Assembly: GCA_964632545.1 (NCBI GenBank) | Contig: CAZWBQ010000023.1 | Span: 1 to 11,385 of the forward strand | Length of the DNA: 11,385 bases | DNA from: UBA7398 sp964632545 | Lineage (GTDB): Bacteria > Actinomycetota > Actinomycetes > Nanopelagicales > Nanopelagicaceae | Direction of reading: 5' to 3' | Shown: one piece after another, positions 1 through 6,357 of the stretch | How the letters are laid out: the number at the start of each line of letters is the position of its first letter | How positions within the stretch are numbered: the stretch's first letter is position 1 | Position numbers and translations under genes: made by a program | Notes under the pieces: model-generated | Databases searched by the model: none | Seen by the model: only the letters and a program-made list of their open reading frames with translations | What the model was told of the DNA's origin: nothing

Positions 1-27
1 GTTACATATCGAAAGTTGACTAGATAA
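1..27 (+). CDS. ettA: C-terminal end of probable EttA ABC-F ATPase (partial)
   Basis: Reading frame 1 is open from the window edge and encodes VTYRKLTR followed by TAA at 25-27. From memory, actinobacterial EttA proteins (energy-dependent translational throttle, an ABC-F ATPase acting at the ribosomal E site) end in a very similar VTYRKLTR tail, and in M. tuberculosis the EttA homologue Rv2477c lies close to the thioesterase Rv2475c. The stop codon shares its last A with the ATG of the next gene (TAATG), the same junction type seen twice more downstream, which supports a real coupled gene end. Only eight residues are visible, so the name rests on tail similarity plus synteny. Confidence 0.6.
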   Translation, partial: VTYRKLTR

Positions 28-437
28 TGCGCCATATTTATAAACAAGAAATTCGCTGGGCTGATATAGATTGGTTTGGCCATGTAAATAACGCAACATA
101 TTTAACATATGTGCAAGAGGCGCGCGTTGATTTCCATTGGTATGCACCAAAAGCGCGCGGTGAAAAAGCGTTATTAATGGATATGGTGGTGGCCCGTGCC
201 GAAGTTGATTACATCGAACCGCTAAAAGAACCACATATTTTCCTAGATATTGCGGTCTGGGTAAGTCGAATCGGAAATTCCTCATTCACACTCTCATATG
301 AAATTAGCTATGAAGGCAAACTTTACGCCCGTGCATCCTCAGTACAGGTAGCGGTAAGTATGGAGAATGAACGGTCCCGCCCGTTAAACGATGAAGAGCG
401 CACTTTCCTAAATAAATATTTGGAGCAACCTAAATAA
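27..437 (+). CDS. Acyl-CoA thioesterase, 4HBT hotdog fold
   Basis: This is a 136-residue single-domain hotdog thioesterase that would hydrolyse a cytosolic acyl-CoA; the natural substrate cannot be read from sequence. The 4-hydroxybenzoyl-CoA thioesterase-type signature is at residues 10-24 (RWADIDWFGHVNNATY), with D15 in the position of the family's catalytic aspartate and the GHVNN turn after it. Length is normal for the family and close to the mycobacterial homologue Rv2475c. The start ATG overlaps the upstream TAA by one base, and its own TAA overlaps the ATG of the glucosidase by one base, so translation is probably coupled within the operon. The family call is firm; a link to sugar metabolism is only positional. 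Confidence 0.88.
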   Translation: MRHIYKQEIRWADIDWFGHVNNATYLTYVQEARVDFHWYAPKARGEKALLMDMVVARAEVDYIEPLKEPHIFLDIAVWVSRIGNSSFTLSYEISYEGKLYARASSVQVAVSMENERSRPLNDEERTFLNKYLEQPK

Positions 438-2134
438 TGCAAACTCAAAGTGCAGTTACTTTATTACCTAGAAGTGAACGTAAATGGTGGCGCGATGCTG
501 TTACCTATCAGGTCTATATTCGATCGTTTGCTGATGCAAATGGTGATGGCAAGGGCGATGTAGAAGGTATTCGTTCCAGGCTTCCTTATTTAAAGAAATT
601 AGGTATTGATGCTATTTGGATAACACCTTGGTACCCATCACCACAAAACGATCATGGATATGACGTTTCTAATTACATGGATATCGAACCTGATTATGGA
701 ACTTTGGCAGATGCGGAACGTTTAATAAAAGAAGCACATGAAATGGGAATGCGGATCATCGTAGATATCGTGCCAAACCACACTTCTGATCAACATGCTT
801 GGTTTCAAGCGGCGTTAAAAGCAGCGCCCGGTTCGAAAGAACGTGCGCGATATATGTTTAAAGATGGCAAAGGCGAAACTGGCGAATTACCACCGAATAA
901 TTGGAACGCGGTATTTGGTGGCAGCGCATGGCAACGAGTAACTGAAGCGGACGGAAAATTAGGGCAGTGGTATTTACATTTATTTGCGGTTGAGCAACCT
1001 GATTTAAATTGGGAGAACGAAGAAGTTAAGTCACATCTAAAAGATGTATTGCGGTTCTGGCTAGACCGTGGCGTTGATGGCTTCCGAATCGATGTCGCCC
1101 ACGGCATGGTTAAAGCTGAAGGATTGCCCGATGTTCCAAAAGAAGATCCAAATAATCCCGACATGTTGGCTGCAATTGTGATGCCGTTCTGGGATCAAGA
1201 TGGCGTTCATGAGATTTATCGAGAATGGCGGAAGATTTTCGATTCCTATGAAGGCGATCGAATGGCTGTTGCAGAAGCATGGGTATCACCTTCTTCTCGT
1301 ATTGCGCGTTATTTGCGCCATGATGAATTAGCTAATTCATTTAACTTCGAATTCTTAACTTCGCAATGGGATGCCAAAAACTTAAAGAAGAATATTGATT
1401 CTTCACTATCTGCAATTCAAGAAGTTGGCGCCCCAGCATCATGGGTATTTAATAACCACGATGTAGTTCGCTCGGTAGATCGATTTGATTTAGGACTCGG
1501 CTCTGGTTCTCAAGACACAACGCTGCAACGACAAGGCGATCCAGCGAAATTAGATATTGCCCGTGGGACTCGAAGAGCGCGCGCTGGTGCGTTGTTGATG
1601 TTGGCATTACCGGGCGGCGCATACATTTATCAAGGCGAAGAGTTAGCACTTCCAGAAGTTCGAGATATTCCAGAAGATCGATTAACTGATCCACGTTGGA
1701 GAATGTCGAATTATAAAGATCGTGGTCGTGATGGTTGTCGCGTACCGATTCCTTGGAATACCAATTCCGCTGCTGCATTTGGATTCTCGATTAATAAGGA
1801 TTTGAAACCAGAACAAGCCTGGTTACCTCAATCTTCTTGGTGGGGTTCGTTTTCAGTAGAGATGCAAGATACAAATAAGGCCTCGACTTTAAATATGTAT
1901 CGAGCAGCGCTTGCGATTCGTAAAGCAGAGAACGGGTTAGGCGATGGTCCAATGTCTTGGATCGAAGTTGGCGATAAAGTAATTGCATTTACTCGTCCTG
2001 GAAATTTCGCATGTTATGTAAATTTCGGTAATGAGATTGCACTTCCCGAAGGTTCCGAAGTTTTACTATCAAGTGGTGCGTTAAACCAAGGAAAATTGCC
2101 AACAGATACTGCGGTCTGGCTCCGTTTACCCTAA
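437..2134 (+). CDS. aglA: GH13 alpha-glucosidase (oligo-1,6-glucosidase type)
   Basis: This 565-residue cytosolic GH13 enzyme should release glucose from the non-reducing end of short alpha-glucosides (maltose/isomaltose-type substrates). Visible elements are: the Ca-binding-type loop DANGDGKGD at 33-41; region I DIVPNHTS at 110-117; region V QPDLN at 187-191, which marks the oligo-1,6-glucosidase subfamily; region II GFRID with nucleophile D219; region III AVAEAW with acid/base E280; and region IV FNNHD with stabiliser D342. QGEEL at 399-403 follows. All three catalytic acids are present and there is no signal peptide. Length is typical. It corresponds to mycobacterial aglA (Rv2471) by synteny. 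A GGAG at 422-425 may serve as its Shine-Dalgarno, and the 1-base overlap with the thioesterase stop suggests coupling. Exact linkage specificity (alpha-1,4 versus alpha-1,6, or sucrose) cannot be decided here. Confidence 0.93.
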   Translation: MQTQSAVTLLPRSERKWWRDAVTYQVYIRSFADANGDGKGDVEGIRSRLPYLKKLGIDAIWITPWYPSPQNDHGYDVSNYMDIEPDYGTLADAERLIKEAHEMGMRIIVDIVPNHTSDQHAWFQAALKAAPGSKERARYMFKDGKGETGELPPNNWNAVFGGSAWQRVTEADGKLGQWYLHLFAVEQPDLNWENEEVKSHLKDVLRFWLDRGVDGFRIDVAHGMVKAEGLPDVPKEDPNNPDMLAAIVMPFWDQDGVHEIYREWRKIFDSYEGDRMAVAEAWVSPSSRIARYLRHDELANSFNFEFLTSQWDAKNLKKNIDSSLSAIQEVGAPASWVFNNHDVVRSVDRFDLGLGSGSQDTTLQRQGDPAKLDIARGTRRARAGALLMLALPGGAYIYQGEELALPEVRDIPEDRLTDPRWRMSNYKDRGRDGCRVPIPWNTNSAAAFGFSINKDLKPEQAWLPQSSWWGSFSVEMQDTNKASTLNMYRAALAIRKAENGLGDGPMSWIEVGDKVIAFTRPGNFACYVNFGNEIALPEGSEVLLSSGALNQGKLPTDTAVWLRLP

Positions 2135-3345
2135 TGCCAAATTCGGCGTTGCAATCTAAAACAGTAAAAGTCCTTGCAAGCGCACAAGTATTAAATGGTT
2201 TAGGTGTTGCTGGAACTGTTGCCGCAGGTTCACTTTTAGTTTCTTCAATTACGGATTCTGAAACTTTAGCCGGGTTAGCGCAGACTTTCTCGGTTTTAGG
2301 TGCGGCTGCACTTGCACTTCCACTGGCGAAATTAACAGCTCACGGTGGACGGCGATTGGCGCTTTCATTTGGTTTACTTTCTGGAGTTATTGGTTCGTGC
2401 TTTGCAATCTTGGGTGGTTCAGAGCGAAATATTTATTTCATGTTACTTGGCGCGTTCATGGTTGGTTCTGCTTCTGCTGCGGGATATCAAGCTCGCTTTG
2501 CTGCAATTGATTTAGCAACTAAGGAAACTCGAGCAAAGCAACTTTCATTTGTGGTTTGGGGTTCCACAGTTGGTGCGGTTGCTGGACCAAATTTGATGGA
2601 TCCTGCTGGAAACATTGCTGAAAAATTCGGATTGCCAAGGCTGGTTGGCCCATACATGATCTCTGCAGTAACGCTTGCACTTGCAACTTTAGTTATTCAA
2701 TTGTTTCTAAGGCCAGATCCATATTTAACGGCTCAAAAGAATTTAGCGGCCGTTGCAGGGGTGCACCGAAAAACAACTCGGGAAGCGTTGCGGCATATTA
2801 GAAGTAATTCAAAAGCGCTTTTTGCGATTGCATCGATTGCGATCGGTCACATCGCAATGGTTTCTGTAATGGTGATGACTCCCGTACATATGAAACATGT
2901 AGATGTAACGCTGAGAATTATTGGATTAGTAATTAGCGTTCATGTGCTTGGCATGTATGCATTTTCGCCGCTTATTGGTCTATTAAGTGACCGGCTTAGT
3001 CGTGTACGCGTAATTCAAATCGGAATCTTGTTATTGCTGGCATCTACAATTGTGGCTGGTACTGCTGATGCACATAATGCGATTCGATTGGGAATTGGTT
3101 TATTTCTACTTGGCTTGGGTTGGTCTTGCACTCTTATTGCTGGTTCTGCACTCTTATCTGAATCGGTAGATGTTGAGATGAAACCTGCCTCACAAGGTGC
3201 CAGCGATTTAGTAATGAATTTGATGGGCGCTGGTGGTGGCGCGTTAGCTGGCGTAATCATTGGAACTCTTAGTTATGGTTGGCTCTGTGCATTTGCCGCG
3301 ATTCCAGTTACAGCGCTTGGCGCTTGGTCATTAAATAAGAAATGA
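2134..3345 (+). CDS. MFS transporter (first of tandem pair)
   Basis: This is a 403-residue polytopic membrane protein of the major facilitator superfamily. Hydrophobic stretches fill most of the length, in two halves separated by a hydrophilic stretch around 193-227 that fits the central cytoplasmic loop. The second-half motif-A equivalent GLLSDRLSR is at 282-290. The segment GYQARFAAIDLATKETRA at 117-134 resembles a cluster of actinobacterial MFS proteins of unknown substrate. Its ATG overlaps the glucosidase TAA by one base, and no good Shine-Dalgarno precedes it, so it is probably translated by coupling. Co-transcription with the glucosidase makes a sugar or glucoside plausible as substrate, but nothing in the protein proves that. 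Confidence 0.9.
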   Translation: MPNSALQSKTVKVLASAQVLNGLGVAGTVAAGSLLVSSITDSETLAGLAQTFSVLGAAALALPLAKLTAHGGRRLALSFGLLSGVIGSCFAILGGSERNIYFMLLGAFMVGSASAAGYQARFAAIDLATKETRAKQLSFVVWGSTVGAVAGPNLMDPAGNIAEKFGLPRLVGPYMISAVTLALATLVIQLFLRPDPYLTAQKNLAAVAGVHRKTTREALRHIRSNSKALFAIASIAIGHIAMVSVMVMTPVHMKHVDVTLRIIGLVISVHVLGMYAFSPLIGLLSDRLSRVRVIQIGILLLLASTIVAGTADAHNAIRLGIGLFLLGLGWSCTLIAGSALLSESVDVEMKPASQGASDLVMNLMGAGGGALAGVIIGTLSYGWLCAFAAIPVTALGAWSLNKK

Positions 3346-4595
3346 CCCGCGCTCGTAGATTTCACCCAGCTTGGTTTGCATCTGGCGTAGTTTTCTTAAC
3401 GCTTATGGCAACAGCTGGATTTCGCGCCACACCATCTGTATTAATACTTCCGCTCGAAGATGATTTTGGTTGGAGCCGTTCAACTATTTCATTTGCAGTC
3501 AGTATAAATGTTTTGCTTTATGGTTTAACAGCGCCATTTGCCGCAGCTTTAATGGATCGATTTGGAATTAGGCGAGTAGTAATGGGTGCGTTAACCACTA
3601 TTGGTACCGGCGCACTTTGCACAATTTGGATGACTAAACCTTGGCACCTAGTTGTACTTTGGGGCGTTGTTGTCGGAATTGGTACTGGATCGATGGCCTT
3701 AGTTTTTGCTGCTTCAGTTGCTAACCGATGGTTTGTTAAAAAAAGAGGTTTAGTTATAGGAGTTTTAACGGCAGCTACTGCCACTGGCCAACTTATTTTC
3801 TTGCCAGGTTTAGCAACGCTCGCAACTGATTATGGTTGGCGTCGCGCTGCCGTGACTGTTGCAAGCGGTGCATTCATTATGGTGCCGCTGATATTTTTAT
3901 TTTTAAAGGAGAGCCCAGCTTCTATTGGATTAAAACCGTATGGAGCAGATGCAAATTGGGTTGAGCCTATAAAATCAACAATCAATCCAGCGCGATTAGC
4001 AATTAATAGTTTGCAAGAGGCGCTGCCAAAGAAAGATTTCTGGTTACTGCTTGCCTCGTTTTTTGTTTGTGGACTATCTACTAGCGGCCTTGTTGGAACC
4101 CATCTAATTCCTGCTGCACATGATCACGGCATGGTTGAAGTAACGGCAGCGAGTTTGTTAGCGTTAATTGGAGTATTTGATGTTGTTGGCACAGTTTTTA
4201 GCGGTTATCTGACAGACCGAATTGATCCAAGAAAGCTACTCTTCTTTTATTACTTCTTACGCGGATTATCGCTATTCCTATTACCTTCAATACTTTTCTC
4301 AACTGTGCATCCAGCAACGCTAATTTTCATTATTTTCTATGGTCTTGATTGGGTTGCAACAGTGCCACCAACGATCATGTTATGTCGAGCAGTTCTAGGA
4401 CCAGATCGTGCAACGGTGGTTTATGGTTGGGTATTTGCAGCACATCAAGTTGGTGGATCGATTGCGGCATTTGCGGCGGCGTTAATAAGAGTTAAGTTCG
4501 GCGATTACGCATTGGCTTTCTATATTTCTGGAGTAATGTGCGTAATCTCTAGTTATTTAGTGCTTCAGATTGGAAAGAAAAGTGTCCGAACTTAA
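3342..4595 (+). CDS. MFS transporter (second of tandem pair, monocarboxylate/OFA-like)
   Basis: This is a 417-residue MFS permease. Motif A is seen in both halves (MDRFGIRR at 71-78 and GYLTDRIDPRK at 288-298), and the N-terminal FGWSRS at 42-47 is typical of oxalate/formate-antiporter-like and monocarboxylate-like MFS members. YGLDWVATVPPT at 333-344 is also familiar from that group. About twelve hydrophobic segments are present. It starts in a four-base ATGA overlap with the upstream MFS gene. It is not a close duplicate of its neighbour: the two proteins share the fold but little readable sequence, so this is not recent tandem duplication. The substrate is unknown; an organic anion is the best guess from the family resemblance. 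Confidence 0.9.
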   Translation: MTRARRFHPAWFASGVVFLTLMATAGFRATPSVLILPLEDDFGWSRSTISFAVSINVLLYGLTAPFAAALMDRFGIRRVVMGALTTIGTGALCTIWMTKPWHLVVLWGVVVGIGTGSMALVFAASVANRWFVKKRGLVIGVLTAATATGQLIFLPGLATLATDYGWRRAAVTVASGAFIMVPLIFLFLKESPASIGLKPYGADANWVEPIKSTINPARLAINSLQEALPKKDFWLLLASFFVCGLSTSGLVGTHLIPAAHDHGMVEVTAASLLALIGVFDVVGTVFSGYLTDRIDPRKLLFFYYFLRGLSLFLLPSILFSTVHPATLIFIIFYGLDWVATVPPTIMLCRAVLGPDRATVVYGWVFAAHQVGGSIAAFAAALIRVKFGDYALAFYISGVMCVISSYLVLQIGKKSVRT

Positions 4596-4962
4596 TTTCT
4601 ATGATCGCATAGGCGGGCACGCGACTTTTGAACAATTAGTTTCACACTTTTACGCGCTAGTTGCCATTGATCCAATCTTGCGCCCAATGTATCCAGATGG
4701 TGATTTCAAAGAAGCGGCCGAGCGATTAATGATGTTCCTTGAGCAATATTGGGGCGGACCAAATACTTATTCAGAGCAACGTGGCCATCCAAGACTGCGC
4801 GCACGCCATGCACCATTTCACATTGCATCGCCAGAGCGCGATGCGTGGCTTCGAAATATGAAATCCGCGGTTGATGAGTTAAAAGTTGACGCAACTTTAA
4901 AAGCTGAACTTTGGAACTATTTAGAGATGGCAGCTAATAGTTTAGTTAATCAAGCTGACTAG
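4582..4962 (+). CDS. glbO: Group II truncated hemoglobin (trHbO)
   Basis: This small cytosolic heme protein closely resembles M. tuberculosis GlbO (Rv2470): FLEQYWGGP, TYSEQRGHPRLRARHAPF and LEMAANSLVN are near-identical blocks. Counting from the GTG at 4582 (126 residues), the expected trHbII residues are B10 Tyr24, CD1 Tyr37, proximal F8 His76 and G8 Trp89, each one position later than in the mycobacterial protein. Group II globins bind O2 tightly and are linked to redox or NO chemistry. A TTG at 4570 would add four residues; GTG at 4582 is preferred because GGAAAG at 4572-4577 sits just upstream as a Shine-Dalgarno and the protein length then matches the family. It overlaps the MFS stop by 14 bases and is the last gene of the operon. 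Confidence 0.95.
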   Translation: MSELNFYDRIGGHATFEQLVSHFYALVAIDPILRPMYPDGDFKEAAERLMMFLEQYWGGPNTYSEQRGHPRLRARHAPFHIASPERDAWLRNMKSAVDELKVDATLKAELWNYLEMAANSLVNQAD

Positions 4963-5510
4963 CGTTTTTTCTTAGATTTATTTCCAACTTTTAGAATTTC
5001 ACCATTACGTAAATACCAAAGCGTTCCTTTTTTATCTCGAACTGTTGTAATCCGAAGACCAACGTTCTCAACAATTCCCTCAACATCAAGCACATTTATT
5101 TCATCGCCTACGCCATATTGATCTTCAACCAACATAAATATTCCAGAGAGTACATCGCGCACAATTGTTTGCGCACCAAGTCCAAGTGCAACACCAATTA
5201 CGCCAGCCGAAGCAACAAGTGGACCTAGATCTAGACCAAGTTGACCGAGCACCATGGTTGAAGTAATTAACCAAATAGTTGCATTTGCGCTGCTGCGTAA
5301 TACTGAGCCAGCAGTTCGAGCGCGTTCTCGTTGCCGTTCAAGCGAACGATTTGGTCCAGGAACTAAATCAGCTTCTGCGATTTTATTTATCGCCCTCGAA
5401 ATTGCGCGACCGGTACTCTTTTGGATAATTAACGCAACAATCAGAATCAGGGCTATCCGCAATGGGGCGCCAGTGAACCAATCGATGACAGACTGCACGT
5501 TCTCGTTCAT
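4959..5510 (-). CDS. Short MscS-family mechanosensitive channel
   Basis: This 183-residue inner-membrane protein belongs to the small-conductance mechanosensitive channel family, which opens under membrane tension to release osmolytes. Hydrophobic helices lie at about 16-30 and 76-93. The Gly/Ala-rich pore helix is at about 97-117 (ASAGVIGVALGLGAQTIVRD, the TM3 signature), followed by the start of the beta domain at 125-175 (FMLVEDQYGVGDEI). It ends at RNGEILKVGNKSKKKR, without the C-terminal alpha/beta cage domain of E. coli MscS. Similar short versions ending in RNGEI-VGNKS are, to my memory, usual in Actinobacteria, so this is probably not truncation. The ATG at 5510 has only a weak upstream AGAG. 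Its stop overlaps the glbO stop by CTAG. Confidence 0.88.
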   Translation of the reverse strand: MNENVQSVIDWFTGAPLRIALILIVALIIQKSTGRAISRAINKIAEADLVPGPNRSLERQRERARTAGSVLRSSANATIWLITSTMVLGQLGLDLGPLVASAGVIGVALGLGAQTIVRDVLSGIFMLVEDQYGVGDEINVLDVEGIVENVGLRITTVRDKKGTLWYLRNGEILKVGNKSKKKR

Positions 5511-5577
5511 TTCATGGCGACTCTAATGGAAGTTCATCGAAAATCCATACAAATCAGGACTGATTCAGGCAGGATTA

Positions 5578-5611
5578 CCCCACGGCGCGAGCCACGCGCT
5601 GGACGGAGGGG
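5578..5611 (+). promoter_or_regulatory. GC-rich leader hairpin covering the HNH gene Shine-Dalgarno
   Basis: Just before the HNH gene a 7-bp stem can form: CGGCGCG at 5583-5589 with CGCGCTG at 5595-5601 (one G-U pair, 5-nt loop). Outside it CCCC at 5578-5581 can pair with GGGG at 5608-5611, which is part of the Shine-Dalgarno GGAGGGG at 5605-5611. If the outer stem forms, the ribosome site is hidden. The pairing is seen in sequence; a regulatory role is inference. The stretch is strikingly GC-rich against its AT-rich surroundings. Confidence 0.4.
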
Positions 5612-5619
5612 AATTTTTC

Positions 5620-6150
5620 GTGCAAAGCGTTACTAACAGAAGAACTTTGGTTCTCAACGCCACCTATGAGCCACTAGGTGTCGTTTCTGATAGACGCGCG
5701 TTAATTTTAGTTTTAAATAATCGTGCAACCACAATAGAAGAATCCGGAATAGTTTTACATTACACATCTGGTTCAGTAGAACTTCCAGCGGTAATTAAAT
5801 TAAATAAATTTGTGAGAATCCCTTATCGTCACGCTGTACCACTTTCACGACGCGCAATATTTGCACGCGATGGTGGTCGCTGTGTTTATTGCCAAGCTAC
5901 TGCGACATCAATTGATCACGTAATACCACGATCTCGTGGCGGCGGTCACAATTGGGAGAATGTAGTTTCAGCTTGCCATCGTTGCAATCATTTGAAAGCT
6001 GATAAACATTTGAAGGAACTTGGTTGGAAACTTCGTTCGTTACCTCGCGAACCAGTTGGTGCTGCATGGCGAATTCTTGGCACTGGTCGCGCCGAAAGTA
6101 ATTGGATTCCCTATTTGGAACCATTTGGCGTTGTTGGCGCTACTGCGTAG
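5620..6150 (+). CDS. HNH endonuclease-domain protein
   Basis: This 176-residue protein has an actinobacterial N-terminal region (residues 8-70, RTLVLNATYEPLGVV) followed by an HNH nuclease fold at about 80-130. Zinc-knuckle cysteines are C88/C91 and C119/C122; the ββα-metal core has D99-H100 (general base), N114 and N123. It matches the mycobacterial Rv2469c-type protein by synteny and by the N-terminal motif. HNH enzymes cut or nick nucleic acids, but the function of this widespread stand-alone family is, to my knowledge, not established; conserved housekeeping-like context argues against a phage or restriction role. The start is GTG with Shine-Dalgarno GGAGGGG at 5605-5611, eight bases upstream. 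It diverges from the MscS gene and is followed nine bases later by a small membrane protein gene. Confidence 0.9.
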   Translation: MQSVTNRRTLVLNATYEPLGVVSDRRALILVLNNRATTIEESGIVLHYTSGSVELPAVIKLNKFVRIPYRHAVPLSRRAIFARDGGRCVYCQATATSIDHVIPRSRGGGHNWENVVSACHRCNHLKADKHLKELGWKLRSLPREPVGAAWRILGTGRAESNWIPYLEPFGVVGATA

Positions 6151-6159
6151 TATTTGCAC

Positions 6160-6357
6160 ATGCTAATTAATTTCGCTAGAGCGGTTCAAGAAGATGGCAC
6201 CATTGCCGGTGATCCATTGACTGCAATTCAGATTTTTTTATATTTCTTTGTAGGTCCAACAGCTGCATTTCTAATAATCGCGGCGCTCTCATGGGCAGCA
6301 AGCGGTAAAAAGAAAACGGGTAAGCAAACCGATAGTTCACTTACCCGAATCGAATAG
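6160..6357 (+). CDS. Small single-pass membrane protein
   Basis: This encodes 65 residues from the ATG at 6160 (a TTG at 6154 would add two). A single hydrophobic helix spans about residues 22-47 (IFLYFFVGPTAAFLIIAAL), preceded by a short acidic stretch and followed by a Lys-rich tail (GKKKTGKQ), predicting N-out/C-in topology by the positive-inside rule. I recall comparable 60-90-residue one-helix proteins between HNH and pepN genes in other Actinobacteria; their function is unknown to me. It lies nine bases after the HNH stop with no clear Shine-Dalgarno, suggesting coupled translation. Its TAG directly abuts the pepN stop from the other strand. No function can be assigned. Confidence 0.7.
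   Translation: MLINFARAVQEDGTIAGDPLTAIQIFLYFFVGPTAAFLIIAALSWAASGKKKTGKQTDSSLTRIE

Noticed and set aside
805..1778. Minus-strand open frames inside the glucosidase gene
   Set aside because: They lie wholly within a gene with intact GH13 motifs, show no recognisable domain, and have no upstream ribosome site; they are shadows.
2134..4595. The two MFS genes as a recent tandem duplication
   Set aside because: Their motifs, lengths and loops differ and no shared nucleotide stretches were noticed; they appear to be different MFS subfamilies.
4959..5510. MscS gene as truncated pseudogene because the C-terminal cage domain is missing
   Set aside because: The pore helix and beta-domain start are intact and short forms ending in RNGEI-VGNKS are recalled as usual in Actinobacteria.
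5507..5515. Two-codon minus-strand ATG-AAA-TGA whose stop overlaps the MscS start codon
   Set aside because: It resembles a minimal coupled uORF, but it has no ribosome site and such short arrangements arise often by chance.
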